A stretch of DNA of 64,000 nt from Chryseobacterium sp. (GCA_031286615.1 JAITUA010000022.1:62001-126000), one strand, 5' to 3'; shown: positions 29,266 through 39,201, counted from the stretch's first letter. Numbers and translations are program-made. The notes: a model not told the origin generated them from the letters alone.

Positions 29266-30051
29266 TTATAAATCTTCTGCTTCAGCAAGAAGTTCAACAA
29301 TATCTTTTACGGCAACTTCGGTATTTTTGTTAAAGTGTTTTACACCATCTGTCATCATGGTATTACAGAATGGGCATCCTGTAGCAATTACCTTTGGTTC
29401 AAAAGATAAAGCTTCTTCTGTTCTTTCGATATTGATGTCTTTTTTTCCTTTTTCAGGTTCTTTAAACATCTGTGCTCCACCTGCTCCACAGCAAAGTCCA
29501 TTGGTTTTGCAACGTTTCATTTCTACAAGCTCTGCATCCAGCTTTTCAAGCAGCATTCTTGGAGCTTCATATTCGTCATTGGCACGTCCCAGGTAACAAG
29601 GATCATGGAAAGTAATTTTTTTCCCTTTGAATGCTCCTCCTTCTATTTTCAGTCTTCCTTCTTCCATTAAGGTTTTAAGGAACTGAGTATGGTGCACTAC
29701 ATCAAAGTGACCACCTAAGCTTGGATATTCATTTTTCAGGGTATTGAAACAGTGCGGACAAGCCGTTACGATTTTCTTTACTTCGTAAGCATTCAACACT
29801 TCAATATTTGTAAGGGCCATCATCTGGAAAACAAATTCGTTTCCAGCTCTTTTAGCAGGATCTCCGGTACAGCTTTCTTCCTGTCCCAACACTGCAAATT
29901 CTACCCCTATTTTATTTAATATCTTGCAAAATGCTTTTGTAATTTTTTTAGCACGGTCATCAAAGCTTCCCGCACATCCAACCCAAAATAAAACTTCCGG
30001 GGCTTTTCCTTCGGCAGCATATTCTGCCATTGTTTTTATATTGAAATCCAT
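29266..30051 (-). CDS. CCG-domain iron-sulfur protein (heterodisulfide-reductase B / LutA type)
   Basis: A 261-residue soluble protein with two cysteine-rich CCG domains: CPHCFNTLKNEYP and HDPCYLGR in the first half and CKTNGLCCGAGGAQMF and CPFCNTMMTDG in the second, which together hold a [4Fe-4S]-type cluster. Members act as electron-transfer partners of membrane FeS proteins. The neighbour upstream (30140) is such a partner. The true electron donor and acceptor are not known. Confidence 0.88.
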   Translation of the reverse strand: MDFNIKTMAEYAAEGKAPEVLFWVGCAGSFDDRAKKITKAFCKILNKIGVEFAVLGQEESCTGDPAKRAGNEFVFQMMALTNIEVLNAYEVKKIVTACPHCFNTLKNEYPSLGGHFDVVHHTQFLKTLMEEGRLKIEGGAFKGKKITFHDPCYLGRANDEYEAPRMLLEKLDAELVEMKRCKTNGLCCGAGGAQMFKEPEKGKKDINIERTEEALSFEPKVIATGCPFCNTMMTDGVKHFNKNTEVAVKDIVELLAEAEDL

Positions 30052-30058
30052 TTCTTTT

Positions 30059-30131
30059 TCAATTTGAAAATGTGAGAATTTGGAAATTTGAAATGATATA
30101 GAATGGCATCAATTTCAAATCTTCAAATTGA
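30059..30131. repeat. Palindromic intergenic repeat between the two iron-sulfur genes
   Basis: Outer TCAATTTGAA (30059-30068) with TTCAAATTGA (30122-30131). Inside, ATTTGAAAT-GAT pairs with ATCAATTTCAAAT with one unpaired base. The spacer is built almost wholly of these arms. Confidence 0.6.
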
Positions 30132-30139
30132 TTAATTAT

Positions 30140-31477
30140 CTAGTTTTCCGATGCCCAGTTCAGACGGTCAGCCTGATTGTACTGCCAAGGAGCTGCATTG
30201 TTTTCCACATTGGTCATCATCAGATTCAGTTCCTGTGGAGCAGCAGATTGTTCCATGACAAGGAATCTTCTCATTTCAAAAATAATGGAAAGTGGATCAA
30301 GCAATACAGGACAAGCCTCTGTACATGCATTACATGTTGTACAAGCCCAAAGTTCTTCTTTTGTGATATAATCGTTCAACAGTTTTTTACCGTCATCAAC
30401 GAATTTTCCGTTTGCATCAATGTTTCTTCCTACTTCTTCCAATCTGTCTCTTGTTTTCATCAGGATCAGTCTCGGAGAAAGTTTCTTACCGGTTATATTA
30501 GCCGGACAAACAGAAGTACAACGTCCGCATTCTGTACAAGAATACGCATTAAGAAGCTGTACCTGATTCAGGTCAAAGATATCTTCAGCACCGAATTTAG
30601 AAGGTACATCAGCTTCAGCTCCTTCGGCTGGTGCAGCATAAGGATCAGCGTTAGGATCCATCATTAATTTGATCTCCTTGGTTACAGAGTCAAGATTATT
30701 GAATTTTCCTTTTTTATCAAGATTTGCATACCATGTACTTGGAAATGCAAGAATAATATGCAAATGTTTTGAGTAATAAAGATAGTTCATGAAGAAAAGA
30801 ATTCCCACAAAATGGAACCACCAGGCTCCTTTTTCTGTGAACATCAAAAATCCACTATCAAAATTAAAGATTTCCAAAAACGGAACTAATGTCATTTCAC
30901 TGATCGGGAAGCTTCCATGTTCAGGAAAAACACCTCTCGCTTGTAAAATAAAATCTGAAGCATTCATCATAAAGAAAGCCATCATCAGAGCGAATTCAAT
31001 GATCAAAATCCAGTTTGCATCATTTTTCGGCCATCCGAAAAGTTCTTTCATTGTCAATCTTTTTACTCCGTAAAAATTTCTACGGATAAAGAAAATGACA
31101 ACGCCAATTACCACCAAAAGTGCTAAAACCTCTAATGTTGCAGTGAAGAAATTATAAAATGTATGCCCAAAAATGCTTGATAAGAAACGGTGTGTTCCAA
31201 ATATTCCATCAACAACAATTTCTATTAATTCGATATTAATAATCACAAAACCAACATATACAAAAAGGTGTAAAACTCCTGCAACAGGACGTGCCGTCAT
31301 TTTACTCTGACCCATTGCTACACGAGCCATCGTTTCCCAACGTTCTCCTTTTCTATCGTTCCTATTGATTTCATGACCCAACCTGATATTTCTATAGATC
31401 TTTAGAAGGCTTTTGGTAAACAAACCAAATCCGGCCACTAATAAAATCAGGAAAATAATGTTATCGATGTACTGCAT
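30140..31477 (-). CDS. Membrane-anchored double-[4Fe-4S] oxidoreductase subunit (HdrC/HdrE-like)
   Basis: A 445-residue protein. The N-terminal half has about five membrane spans in a respiratory nitrate reductase gamma/HdrE-like arrangement. The C-terminal half has two ferredoxin clusters: CTECGRCTSVCPAN and CTTCNACTEACPVLLDP. Together with the CCG protein it resembles a quinone-linked HdrDE or Glp/Lut-type electron-transfer pair. The unit order is mlaD-like, this gene, CCG protein, membrane protein. Its start follows the mlaD-like stop by eight bases. Confidence 0.88.
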   Translation of the reverse strand: MQYIDNIIFLILLVAGFGLFTKSLLKIYRNIRLGHEINRNDRKGERWETMARVAMGQSKMTARPVAGVLHLFVYVGFVIINIELIEIVVDGIFGTHRFLSSIFGHTFYNFFTATLEVLALLVVIGVVIFFIRRNFYGVKRLTMKELFGWPKNDANWILIIEFALMMAFFMMNASDFILQARGVFPEHGSFPISEMTLVPFLEIFNFDSGFLMFTEKGAWWFHFVGILFFMNYLYYSKHLHIILAFPSTWYANLDKKGKFNNLDSVTKEIKLMMDPNADPYAAPAEGAEADVPSKFGAEDIFDLNQVQLLNAYSCTECGRCTSVCPANITGKKLSPRLILMKTRDRLEEVGRNIDANGKFVDDGKKLLNDYITKEELWACTTCNACTEACPVLLDPLSIIFEMRRFLVMEQSAAPQELNLMMTNVENNAAPWQYNQADRLNWASEN

Positions 31478-31485
31478 AAGGGGTA

Positions 31486-32436
31486 TTAGTCTTTATTATT
31501 TTTACCGAAAACCGAGAAGTTGATATATCTTTTCGGGTTCGCTTTCATATCTTCGATTAATGTATTCAGGTTGGAAGATGCTGAGTTCAGATTATTGTAA
31601 AGCTGGTCATCTTTCATCAGTTTACCTAAACTTCCTTCTCCCTTGTCTATTCCACCAATCACCTGATTCAGTTTTCCTACAGTAGCATCCAAGTTGGCGA
31701 TAGTTGCATTTAATTGTTTAGTATCAATGCTCTGCGCCAGATTTCCGTATTTATCCAGTGTCACCTTTCCACTCTGCATCGTAAGACTGGCATCGTCCAA
31801 TACTTTCTGTAGTTTAGGATCATTGTGTCCTACCAGGTTGTTTACACTTCCTGCTGTAGTTTGTAGGGCACCTACGGTTTTATTAAGATTGGATAATAAA
31901 GCTTTTATTTCAGCTCTGTTTTGTGCATCAACAAGCAGATTGGCATTAGCCATCAGAGAGTCTACTCTGTGTAGAACCACCTGCAGCTGATCTTTTACCG
32001 GACCTACCTGAGAAGAAAGACTTCCCAGCGTTCCCAGTTTAAAAGCTCCCTGCAGGGTATCACCGTCTTTAGCGGTTTGACCTCCGTATGCAAGGTTTAC
32101 TCTCATTTCTTTGCCAGACATTAATCCTGGTTCAAAGATTTCTAATGATGAATTTTTTGAAAATTCAAATTTGTTATCTACTGTAATTTTTACAACAAAA
32201 TTAATTTTACCGTCTTTTGAGGTAAGAGGAATAATTTTATCCACCTGCCCTACTTTCAATCCGTTAATAGAAACCGCCGCAGACTGCGCCAGACCTTCTA
32301 CATTGTCATATTTTGCGTAAAATATATTGTCGGTAGTAAAAAGGCTTTTCCCTTTCATAAACTGAAACAACACCACAAAGCCTACAATAGCCAGAAGTGT
32401 GATCACACCAGCTTTTAATTCTTTACTGAACTTCAC
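31486..32436 (-). CDS. MlaD-family MCE protein
   Basis: A 316-residue protein with an N-terminal span (about 11-28) and an MCE domain (about 37-115; YAKYDNVEGLAQSAAVSINGLKVG), then a long helical region rich in Asn/Leu (about 150-300). MCE proteins form rings that pass lipids between membranes with an MlaE/MlaF ABC pair. That pair is not here but at 49.2-50.8 kb. It heads the iron-sulfur operon, an unrelated setting. Confidence 0.88.
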   Translation of the reverse strand: MKFSKELKAGVITLLAIVGFVVLFQFMKGKSLFTTDNIFYAKYDNVEGLAQSAAVSINGLKVGQVDKIIPLTSKDGKINFVVKITVDNKFEFSKNSSLEIFEPGLMSGKEMRVNLAYGGQTAKDGDTLQGAFKLGTLGSLSSQVGPVKDQLQVVLHRVDSLMANANLLVDAQNRAEIKALLSNLNKTVGALQTTAGSVNNLVGHNDPKLQKVLDDASLTMQSGKVTLDKYGNLAQSIDTKQLNATIANLDATVGKLNQVIGGIDKGEGSLGKLMKDDQLYNNLNSASSNLNTLIEDMKANPKRYINFSVFGKNNKD

Positions 32437-32515
32437 TTGCTAATTTTTTTCTAATAAGCAAATATAACACATTTTAAATAAATCTTTTCCAATATTGTTC
32501 TGCGTTAAATACAAA

Positions 32516-32545
32516 AAAAAGCGACAAAAAAATTTGTCGCTTTTT
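32516..32545 (-). terminator. Terminator after the PpiD-like gene
   Basis: AAAAAGCGACAAA (32516-32528) with TTTGTCGCTTTTT (32533-32545), four-base loop, T-run of eight on the minus strand. Confidence 0.9.
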
Positions 32546-32565
32546 ATATCATTGAAATGATTTTT

Positions 32566-34719
32566 TTATTGTTGCTGATTTCCAAGTTTACCCCAGATTT
32601 CAATTCTAAAATCTTCAATATCTGCATTATCCTGAAGACTCTTCATCCAAGCCTGTCCGAACATTCCAGAACTTCTCTGTGTAAGAGATTCTGTAAACTG
32701 TTTAAGATCTCCAGGTTGTTTGTTGATTGTTTCTGATTTTTTGATCAAAACATATACTCCTGTTCCACCTTCAACCGGGTTAGAAAGCTTACCTTTTGCA
32801 ACACCGAATGCTGCACCGGCAACTTTAGGTTCCATTGCACCAGCTACTGAAGGGTTCAATAGATTTACCTGAGCAGATTGTTTTGGAGCTGCAAATAATT
32901 TAGCTACCTGATCTAAACTAGAAGCTTTTGCTGCTGCAATTTTATCAGAAATTTGTTTTGCAGCTAATTTATTTTTAACGATAGTTTCGATCTGATCTCT
33001 TACAGATTCCGGATCAGCAAGACCTGCATCTTGTTTTCCGTTTAGATAAACTACAATTTTATCACCTGTTCCGTCTACAGTAAACAGTTCAGTATCTCCT
33101 TTAGTTCTTTTCTTATCGAAAGCCCAGGTAAGGATCTCCGCATCTTTTTCAGTACCTAAGCCCTGAATCTGACCTTCAAATCTTTTTGCTGCTTTTGGAT
33201 TAGAGAACTGGTAATTTCCTTTTTTAGCAATGTTCACGAAATCGTTGAAAGATTTTCCTTGAACCTGCTGAATGAATTTTCTTGATTTTTTGTCTGATTC
33301 AGCCTCAGTAGCATCTGAAGGTTTAATTGCTTTCACAAGGTTGGCAACTTTATACCCCATTGATCCTGATTTTTTATCTTCAATATTGATGATATGATAA
33401 CCGAACTGCGTTTCTACTACTCCTGTAGCTCCTTTAGGATTGCTTGCAAGGTAAGCAAGGAATTCTGGAACGAAAGGTGTTTCCGGAGTTGTCCACCCTA
33501 AGCTACCTCCTTGTGCTGCAGAATTCGGATCACTGGAAAGCTTAAGGAATTCTGTAAATTTAGCAGGAGTTGCTTTTACAATAGCACCAATAGAGTCTGC
33601 TAATTTCTTAGCCTGTTCTTTAGTTCTTGTTACTCCTTCACCTGCAGGACTTCCTTTGAATGCAATAAGGATATGTCTTGATAAAGTAGAATCTGAAGCT
33701 CTTTTACCAACAAGTTTAGAAACTACATAAACGTCTTGCTCTTTATAAGGTCCAAAAGTCTGACCTACTGCCGCTGTAGTAATCTGATCTTTGATTGTTG
33801 GAGGCAATTGAGCAGGATTCATATACTGAGGATTGAATGGCGCATCAGAATTTGCCATTACAAACATAGAATCGTTTTTCGTATTCTGGAAGTTTTCAGT
33901 ACCTCCGCTTGCATCTGTACCTCCTGAATATAATTTTGTAATTTCTTTCAGAGTTGCTGCATCATCTGCTGCACTAGGTTTGGATGGGAAATATACGACA
34001 CCGATATTTCTGCTTGGTTCAGCTTTGAACATTACAGGGTGTTTCTGGATGTAGTCTGCCAGATCCTGTGTTGTAACATTGATCTTGGTTTTCTGAAGAT
34101 ATGCTGCGTAATCTACTTTCACAAAGTCGATATCTGCAAGCTGATCTCTCTGCTTCATCAGTTCTTCTGCTTCTTTCTTACCGGTAGTGATACCTGCTGA
34201 AATATTGGTAAACACCTGTCTTGCCATTAGTCTGTACTCAATCGTCTTTTTAGTTTTCAACCATTGATTATATCCTTCAGGATTGGTGTTTTTTAATGTT
34301 TCAATTTCTTTTTTAAGATCTTGAGTTTTAAAGTTACCTTTCTCATCAAAGAACTGTTGATTTTGGGCAAACATCTGATCGTACTGGATTTGGTTCCAGA
34401 AATAATCATCAGTCATTTCAAAGCCTAGTTTCTCAAACTGTTGTTTGATAAGTTTAGATTGTACAAGTAACTGCCACGCCTGTTCTTCAAGACCGGCTTT
34501 CGGACGACCTTGTTGTTCTGCCTGCTGCTGCAACACGAAAAGCTGATCATTGAACTCTTCGCGGGTGATTTTCTCACCATTTACTTTTCCTAAAACGTCA
34601 GGATTTTTACCAAAAACCTTGTCGATACTATCCGGGTTCACCAAGAACGCCAAAAGCGCTAAGGCTATTACTCCCATTAAAAGCCAAGGCTTACTCCTAA
34701 TCTGTCCTAAAATTGCCAT
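32566..34719 (-). CDS. PpiD/SurA-type periplasmic peptidyl-prolyl isomerase
   Basis: A 717-residue membrane-anchored foldase. It has one N-terminal span (WLLMGVIALALLAFLV), then a SurA_N-like chaperone region (VLGKVNGEKITREEFNDQL). A parvulin domain follows (SRHILIAFKG ... AAQGGSLGWTTPETPFVPEF ... VETQFGYHIINIEDK, about 345-455) with a further helical/rotamase-like C-terminal part. It assists folding of outer membrane and secreted proteins. It is divergent from lon, the cytoplasmic protease, a quality-control pair. Confidence 0.92.
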   Translation of the reverse strand: MAILGQIRSKPWLLMGVIALALLAFLVNPDSIDKVFGKNPDVLGKVNGEKITREEFNDQLFVLQQQAEQQGRPKAGLEEQAWQLLVQSKLIKQQFEKLGFEMTDDYFWNQIQYDQMFAQNQQFFDEKGNFKTQDLKKEIETLKNTNPEGYNQWLKTKKTIEYRLMARQVFTNISAGITTGKKEAEELMKQRDQLADIDFVKVDYAAYLQKTKINVTTQDLADYIQKHPVMFKAEPSRNIGVVYFPSKPSAADDAATLKEITKLYSGGTDASGGTENFQNTKNDSMFVMANSDAPFNPQYMNPAQLPPTIKDQITTAAVGQTFGPYKEQDVYVVSKLVGKRASDSTLSRHILIAFKGSPAGEGVTRTKEQAKKLADSIGAIVKATPAKFTEFLKLSSDPNSAAQGGSLGWTTPETPFVPEFLAYLASNPKGATGVVETQFGYHIINIEDKKSGSMGYKVANLVKAIKPSDATEAESDKKSRKFIQQVQGKSFNDFVNIAKKGNYQFSNPKAAKRFEGQIQGLGTEKDAEILTWAFDKKRTKGDTELFTVDGTGDKIVVYLNGKQDAGLADPESVRDQIETIVKNKLAAKQISDKIAAAKASSLDQVAKLFAAPKQSAQVNLLNPSVAGAMEPKVAGAAFGVAKGKLSNPVEGGTGVYVLIKKSETINKQPGDLKQFTESLTQRSSGMFGQAWMKSLQDNADIEDFRIEIWGKLGNQQQ

Positions 34720-34953
34720 TTTATAAATTATAGTTTTTTATCAGTTTGCGAAAATACACATTTTTAAGAAATTACAGAAACAGAACTGCTTTATTTTGAT
34801 TTTTAATGCAAAGATTATCTAAAAAAGGAAATTTTGACCGTATTTTTAAGTAAAAAACAAATGGCATAAGTATTGTGCATTTTTAGAATATTATAATATG
34901 CCACACGTTTTCAGAGCATATTATAAAAAATCCCTTTAACGATAAAAAACGAA

Positions 34954-34970
34954 AATGACAATTTGTCATT
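34954..34970. promoter_or_regulatory. Inverted repeat just upstream of lon
   Basis: AATGACA-ATT-TGTCATT is a perfect 7 bp inverted repeat ending nine bases before the lon start. A second palindrome, ATATTATAATAT, lies at 34888-34899. Either could be an operator; no known heat-shock element is recognised. Confidence 0.4.
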
Positions 34971-34979
34971 CGATTGACT

Positions 34980-37385
34980 ATGATAGAATTTGAAGATATT
35001 AGTTTAGAAGAAATGATCAGTGACGGATTTGATATCGTAACTGAAGAAATCAATCTTTCCGACTTCGCTGAGACTGATAAAAATTCCGAACAGAAAATAT
35101 TCCCTATACTTCCCGTAAGAAATATGGTGATGTTCCCCAATGTGGTAATTCCTATTACTGCCGGGAGAAAAACCTCTATACAGCTTCTTGAGGAGGCACA
35201 GAAGAACGGAGATTTCATTGGAATTGTAAGCCAGAAAAATTCGGATATGGAACAGCCTGCCGAAAAAGATATTTATACTACCGGTACCCTAGCAAAGATC
35301 ATTAAGATCATTAAGCTTCCGGAAGGAAATATTACAGCGATCACGAAAGGTTTCCATAGATTCAAGATTAAAAAAATAGTTGAAAATCAGCCTTATTTCA
35401 GGGCAGAAATATCAAAATTAAAAGATACACGCCCTAAAAACCAGGAGGAATATGAAGCATTGCTTGAGAACATCAAGGATCTTGCTTTAAAGATCATTGA
35501 GCTGGATCCGAATATTCCTAATGCAGCCAATTTTGCAATCAAAAACATCAATAATAATGATGATCTTCTTAATTTTATCTGTACCAATGCCAGTTTTTCT
35601 TCGATAGCAAAACAAAAGCTTCTTGAAGAGAAAAACCTGATGATAAGAGCTAATCAATGCTACGAAATGATGCATGAGGATTTCAGAAAGCTGGAATTGA
35701 GAAATCAGATTCATCAGAAAACCTCAAAGGATCTTGACAAGCAGCAGAGGGAATATTTCCTGAATCAGCAGATCAGAACCATCCAGGAAGAATTGGGTGG
35801 AGGACCTGAAAGCGATGTGGAAGATCTGATTGCCAAGGCTAAAACCAAAAAATGGAGCAAAGAAGTAGAGGAACATTTCCAAAAGGAAATCGGCAGATTG
35901 CAGCGCCAGAATCCAAATTCTCCGGACTATAATGTACAGAGAAACTACCTGGATTTCTTTACAGACCTTCCTTGGGAAACATATACAAAAGATATTTTTG
36001 ATATTGCAAAAGCAGAAAAGGTGCTTGACAAAGCTCACTTCGGGCTAGAAGATATCAAGAAAAGAATTCTGGAACACATGGCTGTTTTAAAATTAAAAAA
36101 CAACATGAAGTCTCCTATCTTATTATTGGTAGGGCCTCCGGGAGTTGGTAAAACGTCTTTAGGAAAGTCTATTGCCGATGCTTTAGGAAGAAAATATGTA
36201 AGATTATCATTGGGTGGTCTTCATGACGAGAGCGAAATCCGCGGACATAGAAAAACCTATATTGGTGCTATGGCGGGAAGAATTTTACAGTCGATCAAAA
36301 AATCCAGAACTTCAAACCCGGTAATCGTCCTTGATGAGATTGATAAAATCGGGCAGGGTCTTCATGGAGATCCAAGTTCAGCATTACTGGAAGTTCTTGA
36401 TCCTGAACAAAATAAATCTTTTTATGATAATTTCCTTGAGATGGGTTATGACCTGTCAAAAGTAATGTTTATTGCTACGGCCAATTCTCTTTCAACCATA
36501 CAGACTCCTCTTTTGGACAGAACGGAAATTATTCAGATTGCCGGTTATACTTTAGAGGAAAAGATTGAGATTGCGAAAAGACACTTAATCAAGAAACAGC
36601 AGGAGGAAAATGGTCTGGATGCAAAGTCATTCAAACTTGGAAATACAGAGCTTAAACATATTATAGAAGCCCACACTTCGGAAAGCGGTGTAAGAACCCT
36701 GGAGAAAAGAATTGCTGCCGTTGGAAGATGGGTAGCTCTTCAGACCGCTTTGGTAAAGGAATATGATCCAAAAATTTCTGTTAACAAAGTAGATGAAATC
36801 CTTGGGGTTCCAAGACCGAAAAGCTTATCCGAAATCACCGGAGTTCCAGGAGTTGTAACAGGTCTTGCCTGGACAAGTGTAGGCGGAGATATTCTTTATA
36901 TTGAAAGTATTTTAAGCAATGGTAAAGGGGCATTAACAATGACCGGAAATCTTGGAACAGTAATGAAAGAATCTGCAACTATTGCCTTAGAATATATTAA
37001 AGCCAAGCATGACGACCTGGGAATTCCTCAGGAGGAACTGGACAAGAAAAACATCCACGTACACGTTCCTGAAGGAGCAACTCCTAAAGACGGACCGTCT
37101 GCAGGTATTGCAATGCTTACATCAATGGTTTCTTCTTTTAAAAACAAAAAGATAAAACCTCACCTTGCGATGACGGGAGAAATTACTTTAAGAGGAAAAG
37201 TTCTTCCTGTAGGAGGAATCAAAGAAAAACTTCTTGCTGCTACAAGAGCCGGAATTAAAGATGTTATCCTTTGTGAAGCCAACAGAAAAGATGTTGAAGA
37301 GATCAAAAAAGATTATTTAAAAGATCTGAAAGTACACTACGTCAGCAGAATGGAGGAAGTCATTGACATCGCCATTGAAGAATAA
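34980..37385 (+). CDS. lon: Lon: ATP-dependent endopeptidase La
   Basis: An 801-residue LonA protease for misfolded and regulatory proteins. The N-terminal substrate domain (about 40-240) is followed by the AAA+ module with Walker [10 protein letters not shown] and the [24 protein letters not shown] block. The C-terminal serine protease domain has [11 protein letters not shown] (catalytic Ser) and [14 protein letters not shown] (catalytic Lys). The ATG at 34980 is chosen over a TTG two codons earlier. A strong terminator follows. Confidence 0.97.
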   Translation: MIEFEDISLEEMISDGFDIVTEEINLSDFAETDKNSEQKIFPILPVRNMVMFPNVVIPITAGRKTSIQLLEEAQKNGDFIGIVSQKNSDMEQPAEKDIYTTGTLAKIIKIIKLPEGNITAITKGFHRFKIKKIVENQPYFRAEISKLKDTRPKNQEEYEALLENIKDLALKIIELDPNIPNAANFAIKNINNNDDLLNFICTNASFSSIAKQKLLEEKNLMIRANQCYEMMHEDFRKLELRNQIHQKTSKDLDKQQREYFLNQQIRTIQEELGGGPESDVEDLIAKAKTKKWSKEVEEHFQKEIGRLQRQNPNSPDYNVQRNYLDFFTDLPWETYTKDIFDIAKAEKVLDKAHFGLEDIKKRILEHMAVLKLKNNMKSPILLLVGPPGVGKTSLGKSIADALGRKYVRLSLGGLHDESEIRGHRKTYIGAMAGRILQSIKKSRTSNPVIVLDEIDKIGQGLHGDPSSALLEVLDPEQNKSFYDNFLEMGYDLSKVMFIATANSLSTIQTPLLDRTEIIQIAGYTLEEKIEIAKRHLIKKQQEENGLDAKSFKLGNTELKHIIEAHTSESGVRTLEKRIAAVGRWVALQTALVKEYDPKISVNKVDEILGVPRPKSLSEITGVPGVVTGLAWTSVGGDILYIESILSNGKGALTMTGNLGTVMKESATIALEYIKAKHDDLGIPQEELDKKNIHVHVPEGATPKDGPSAGIAMLTSMVSSFKNKKIKPHLAMTGEITLRGKVLPVGGIKEKLLAATRAGIKDVILCEANRKDVEEIKKDYLKDLKVHYVSRMEEVIDIAIEE

Positions 37386-37416
37386 AAACATTTGTAACAT
37401 ATTAACTTCTCAATAG

Positions 37417-37454
37417 GAAACACGTTCTGAATTTCAGAGCGTGTTTCTGTTTTA
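37417..37454 (+). terminator. Terminator after lon
   Basis: GAAACACGTTCTGAA pairs with TTCAGAGCGTGTTTC (37417-37447, one wobble), then CTGTTTT. Confidence 0.85.
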
Positions 37455-37591
37455 TAGACAAATACATTCTTTTCTTTGCTGCATGGAATAAAATTTGATA
37501 CAATAGAAGAAAATTCTGAAGGATTGAATAAAAAATTTTTCAATTCAGAGGGGTTTTCTTATTTTTATTCCACACTGCAGATTTATAGATT

Positions 37592-38704
37592 ATGAATTTT
37601 CTTAGACTTCCTTTCCTTGTCAAGCTTACACTTGTGGTAATTTCTATCATCGGTCTTGGCTATCTTCTGGCATTGGGACAAAGTATTTTAGCTCCGTTTT
37701 TCCTTGCATTCCTTATGGCTATGCTGTTTTTGCCGGCCGCTACTTTTATGGAAAGAAAGTTAAGATTTCCGAGATCTATTTCTACAATGACTTCAGTATT
37801 TATTATGCTGATGATCCTAAGTGGTATTATTTATTTTTTCACCAATCAGCTATCGGATTTCAGCAAAGATCTTCCACACCTCAAGGAACAGTTTACCACT
37901 GTTTTCAATAGCCTTCAGCACTGGGTTTCCAAAACATTTAATGTGAAAGTGGATGAACAAGTGGATTACATTAACCAGGGATTAACTAAACTGCTATCTT
38001 CTTCGGGAGTAATTTTAGGATTTACTTTTGGAATTTTCTCTACAGGATTTGGCTTTATTATATTTTTCACCCTGTTTTTTATCTTTATTTTAAATTACAG
38101 AAGGCTTTTAAATAATTTTATCGTTACCGTTTTCAACGAAAGACATAAATCAAGCGTACAGGAAGCTGTAAATGAGATCCGTATCATGACCAAGAAGTAT
38201 ATATTCGGGCTTTTTCTTCAGGTAATTATCGTTTCTGTTTTAACATCTATTCTCCTTACAGTTTTAGGAGTAAAATATGCAATTCTCTTAGGTGTTCTTA
38301 CCGGGCTATTAAATGTGATCCCATATCTTGGAATTTTTATTTCACTTCTTATTTCCTGTTTTATAGCTTTTGCAACATCTACTCCTTCAACGTGTATCTA
38401 TGTTGCTTTGGGATATATTGCCATTCATGCTGTGGACGGAAATATTGTCCTGCCATTTGTGGTGGGCTCCAAAGTAAAAATCAATGCTTTATTTTCATTT
38501 ATCGGGATCCTTTTAGGAGAGCATCTTTGGGGAATTGCTGGAATGTTCCTATGTATACCAGCCATTGCTATAATAAAAATCATCTGTGAAAGAGTTGACG
38601 ATCTCAAACCTTGGGGAAGATTGCTCGGAGAGGAACAGAAACCTAATAAAAAGAAGAAAAGTTATAAGATTTCTAAGAATATTACACTAAAGGAAATGGA
38701 TTAA
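37592..38704 (+). CDS. AI-2E family (TqsA/PerM-type) membrane transporter
   Basis: A 370-residue permease with about eight spans in the usual pattern: paired N-terminal helices, a soluble amphipathic region (about 85-140), then the C-terminal helices with GLLNVIPYLGIFIS and the VVGSKVKINALFSFIGILLGEHLWG signature. Family members include the AI-2 exporter TqsA and ion antiporters, so the substrate is open. The tail is Lys-rich and cytoplasmic. It is a single gene, ended by the hairpin at 38762. Confidence 0.88.
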   Translation: MNFLRLPFLVKLTLVVISIIGLGYLLALGQSILAPFFLAFLMAMLFLPAATFMERKLRFPRSISTMTSVFIMLMILSGIIYFFTNQLSDFSKDLPHLKEQFTTVFNSLQHWVSKTFNVKVDEQVDYINQGLTKLLSSSGVILGFTFGIFSTGFGFIIFFTLFFIFILNYRRLLNNFIVTVFNERHKSSVQEAVNEIRIMTKKYIFGLFLQVIIVSVLTSILLTVLGVKYAILLGVLTGLLNVIPYLGIFISLLISCFIAFATSTPSTCIYVALGYIAIHAVDGNIVLPFVVGSKVKINALFSFIGILLGEHLWGIAGMFLCIPAIAIIKIICERVDDLKPWGRLLGEEQKPNKKKKSYKISKNITLKEMD

Positions 38705-38761
38705 ATATGAGTAATGAGTGATAAGCGATAAGTAATAATTGACATATTCTTAACTTTAAAT

Positions 38762-38795
38762 AAAAAAGACTGCCTTTTTAAAGACAGTCTTTTTT
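38762..38795. terminator. Bidirectional terminator
   Basis: AAAAAAGACTG (38762-38772) with CAGTCTTTTTT (38785-38795), extended by CTTT/AAAG after one mismatch. It serves both the AI-2E gene and the convergent small peptide gene. Confidence 0.9.
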
Positions 38796-38800
38796 AATTA

Positions 38801-39049
38801 TTATGAAAGAGGACACAAAGGACTCATTCCATTTGGACAAGTTTCCGAACAAAGGATATAAGATTGACTGTCTGGGCAGTATCCATAAGTTGGACCTCCA
38901 GGTTCTCCTCCAGGGCCACCTAAACAAGGATCTCCCGGTGGAATTTTACATGGACAGCCTATTGGTCCTATATCACATTTTCCTACACCTCCTCCCCCTT
39001 GGATTTCTCTTAAATCCGTACGGTTTAATTTTTTAAGATTTTTCAGCAT
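38801..39049 (-). CDS. Small GG-leader, cysteine-rich bacteriocin-like (RiPP-precursor-like) peptide
   Basis: An 82-residue protein with a leader-like N-terminus (MLKNLKKLNRTDLREIQGG) that ends in a double glycine, as in bacteriocin-type leader peptides of Chryseobacterium. The rest is rich in Gly, Pro and Cys, with eight cysteines (25, 32, 34, 42, 58, 67, 71, 79) and no further charged helix. No peptidase-containing ABC transporter, modification enzyme or immunity gene is seen near it. Product function is unknown; a secreted disulfide-rich or modified peptide is the likely idea. It has its own terminator. Confidence 0.75.
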   Translation of the reverse strand: MLKNLKKLNRTDLREIQGGGGVGKCDIGPIGCPCKIPPGDPCLGGPGGEPGGPTYGYCPDSQSYILCSETCPNGMSPLCPLS

Positions 39050-39176
39050 GATTTATTAGTTTAAATTGTCTTCCGAAGATATACAATAAAATTATACAAA
39101 AGCACTAATTAACGTACATTAACAATTGATTTCATATTTTATGTTAAATCAAATACAAAATATCCTATTTTTATTT

Positions 39177-39184
39177 TACATTTG
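39177..39184 (+). promoter_or_regulatory. Probable -7 box for the DoxX-like gene
   Basis: TACATTTG matches TAnnTTTG, 17 bases before the ATG. No TTG is seen at the expected distance. Confidence 0.4.
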
Positions 39185-39201
39185 ATATCAAATCATCAAT
39201 C

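Noticed and set aside
30128-30667. Long open frame opposite the iron-sulfur gene
   Set aside because: It is the antisense of a clear two-cluster ferredoxin-type gene and has no domain, start context or codon pattern of its own.
34974-34979. TTG start for lon
   Set aside because: The ATG at 34980 is in frame two codons later and is the more usual start.
38705-38760. GAGTAATGAGTGATAAG-like simple repeats as a mobile element
   Set aside because: Too short and degenerate to define ends; left as low-complexity spacer.
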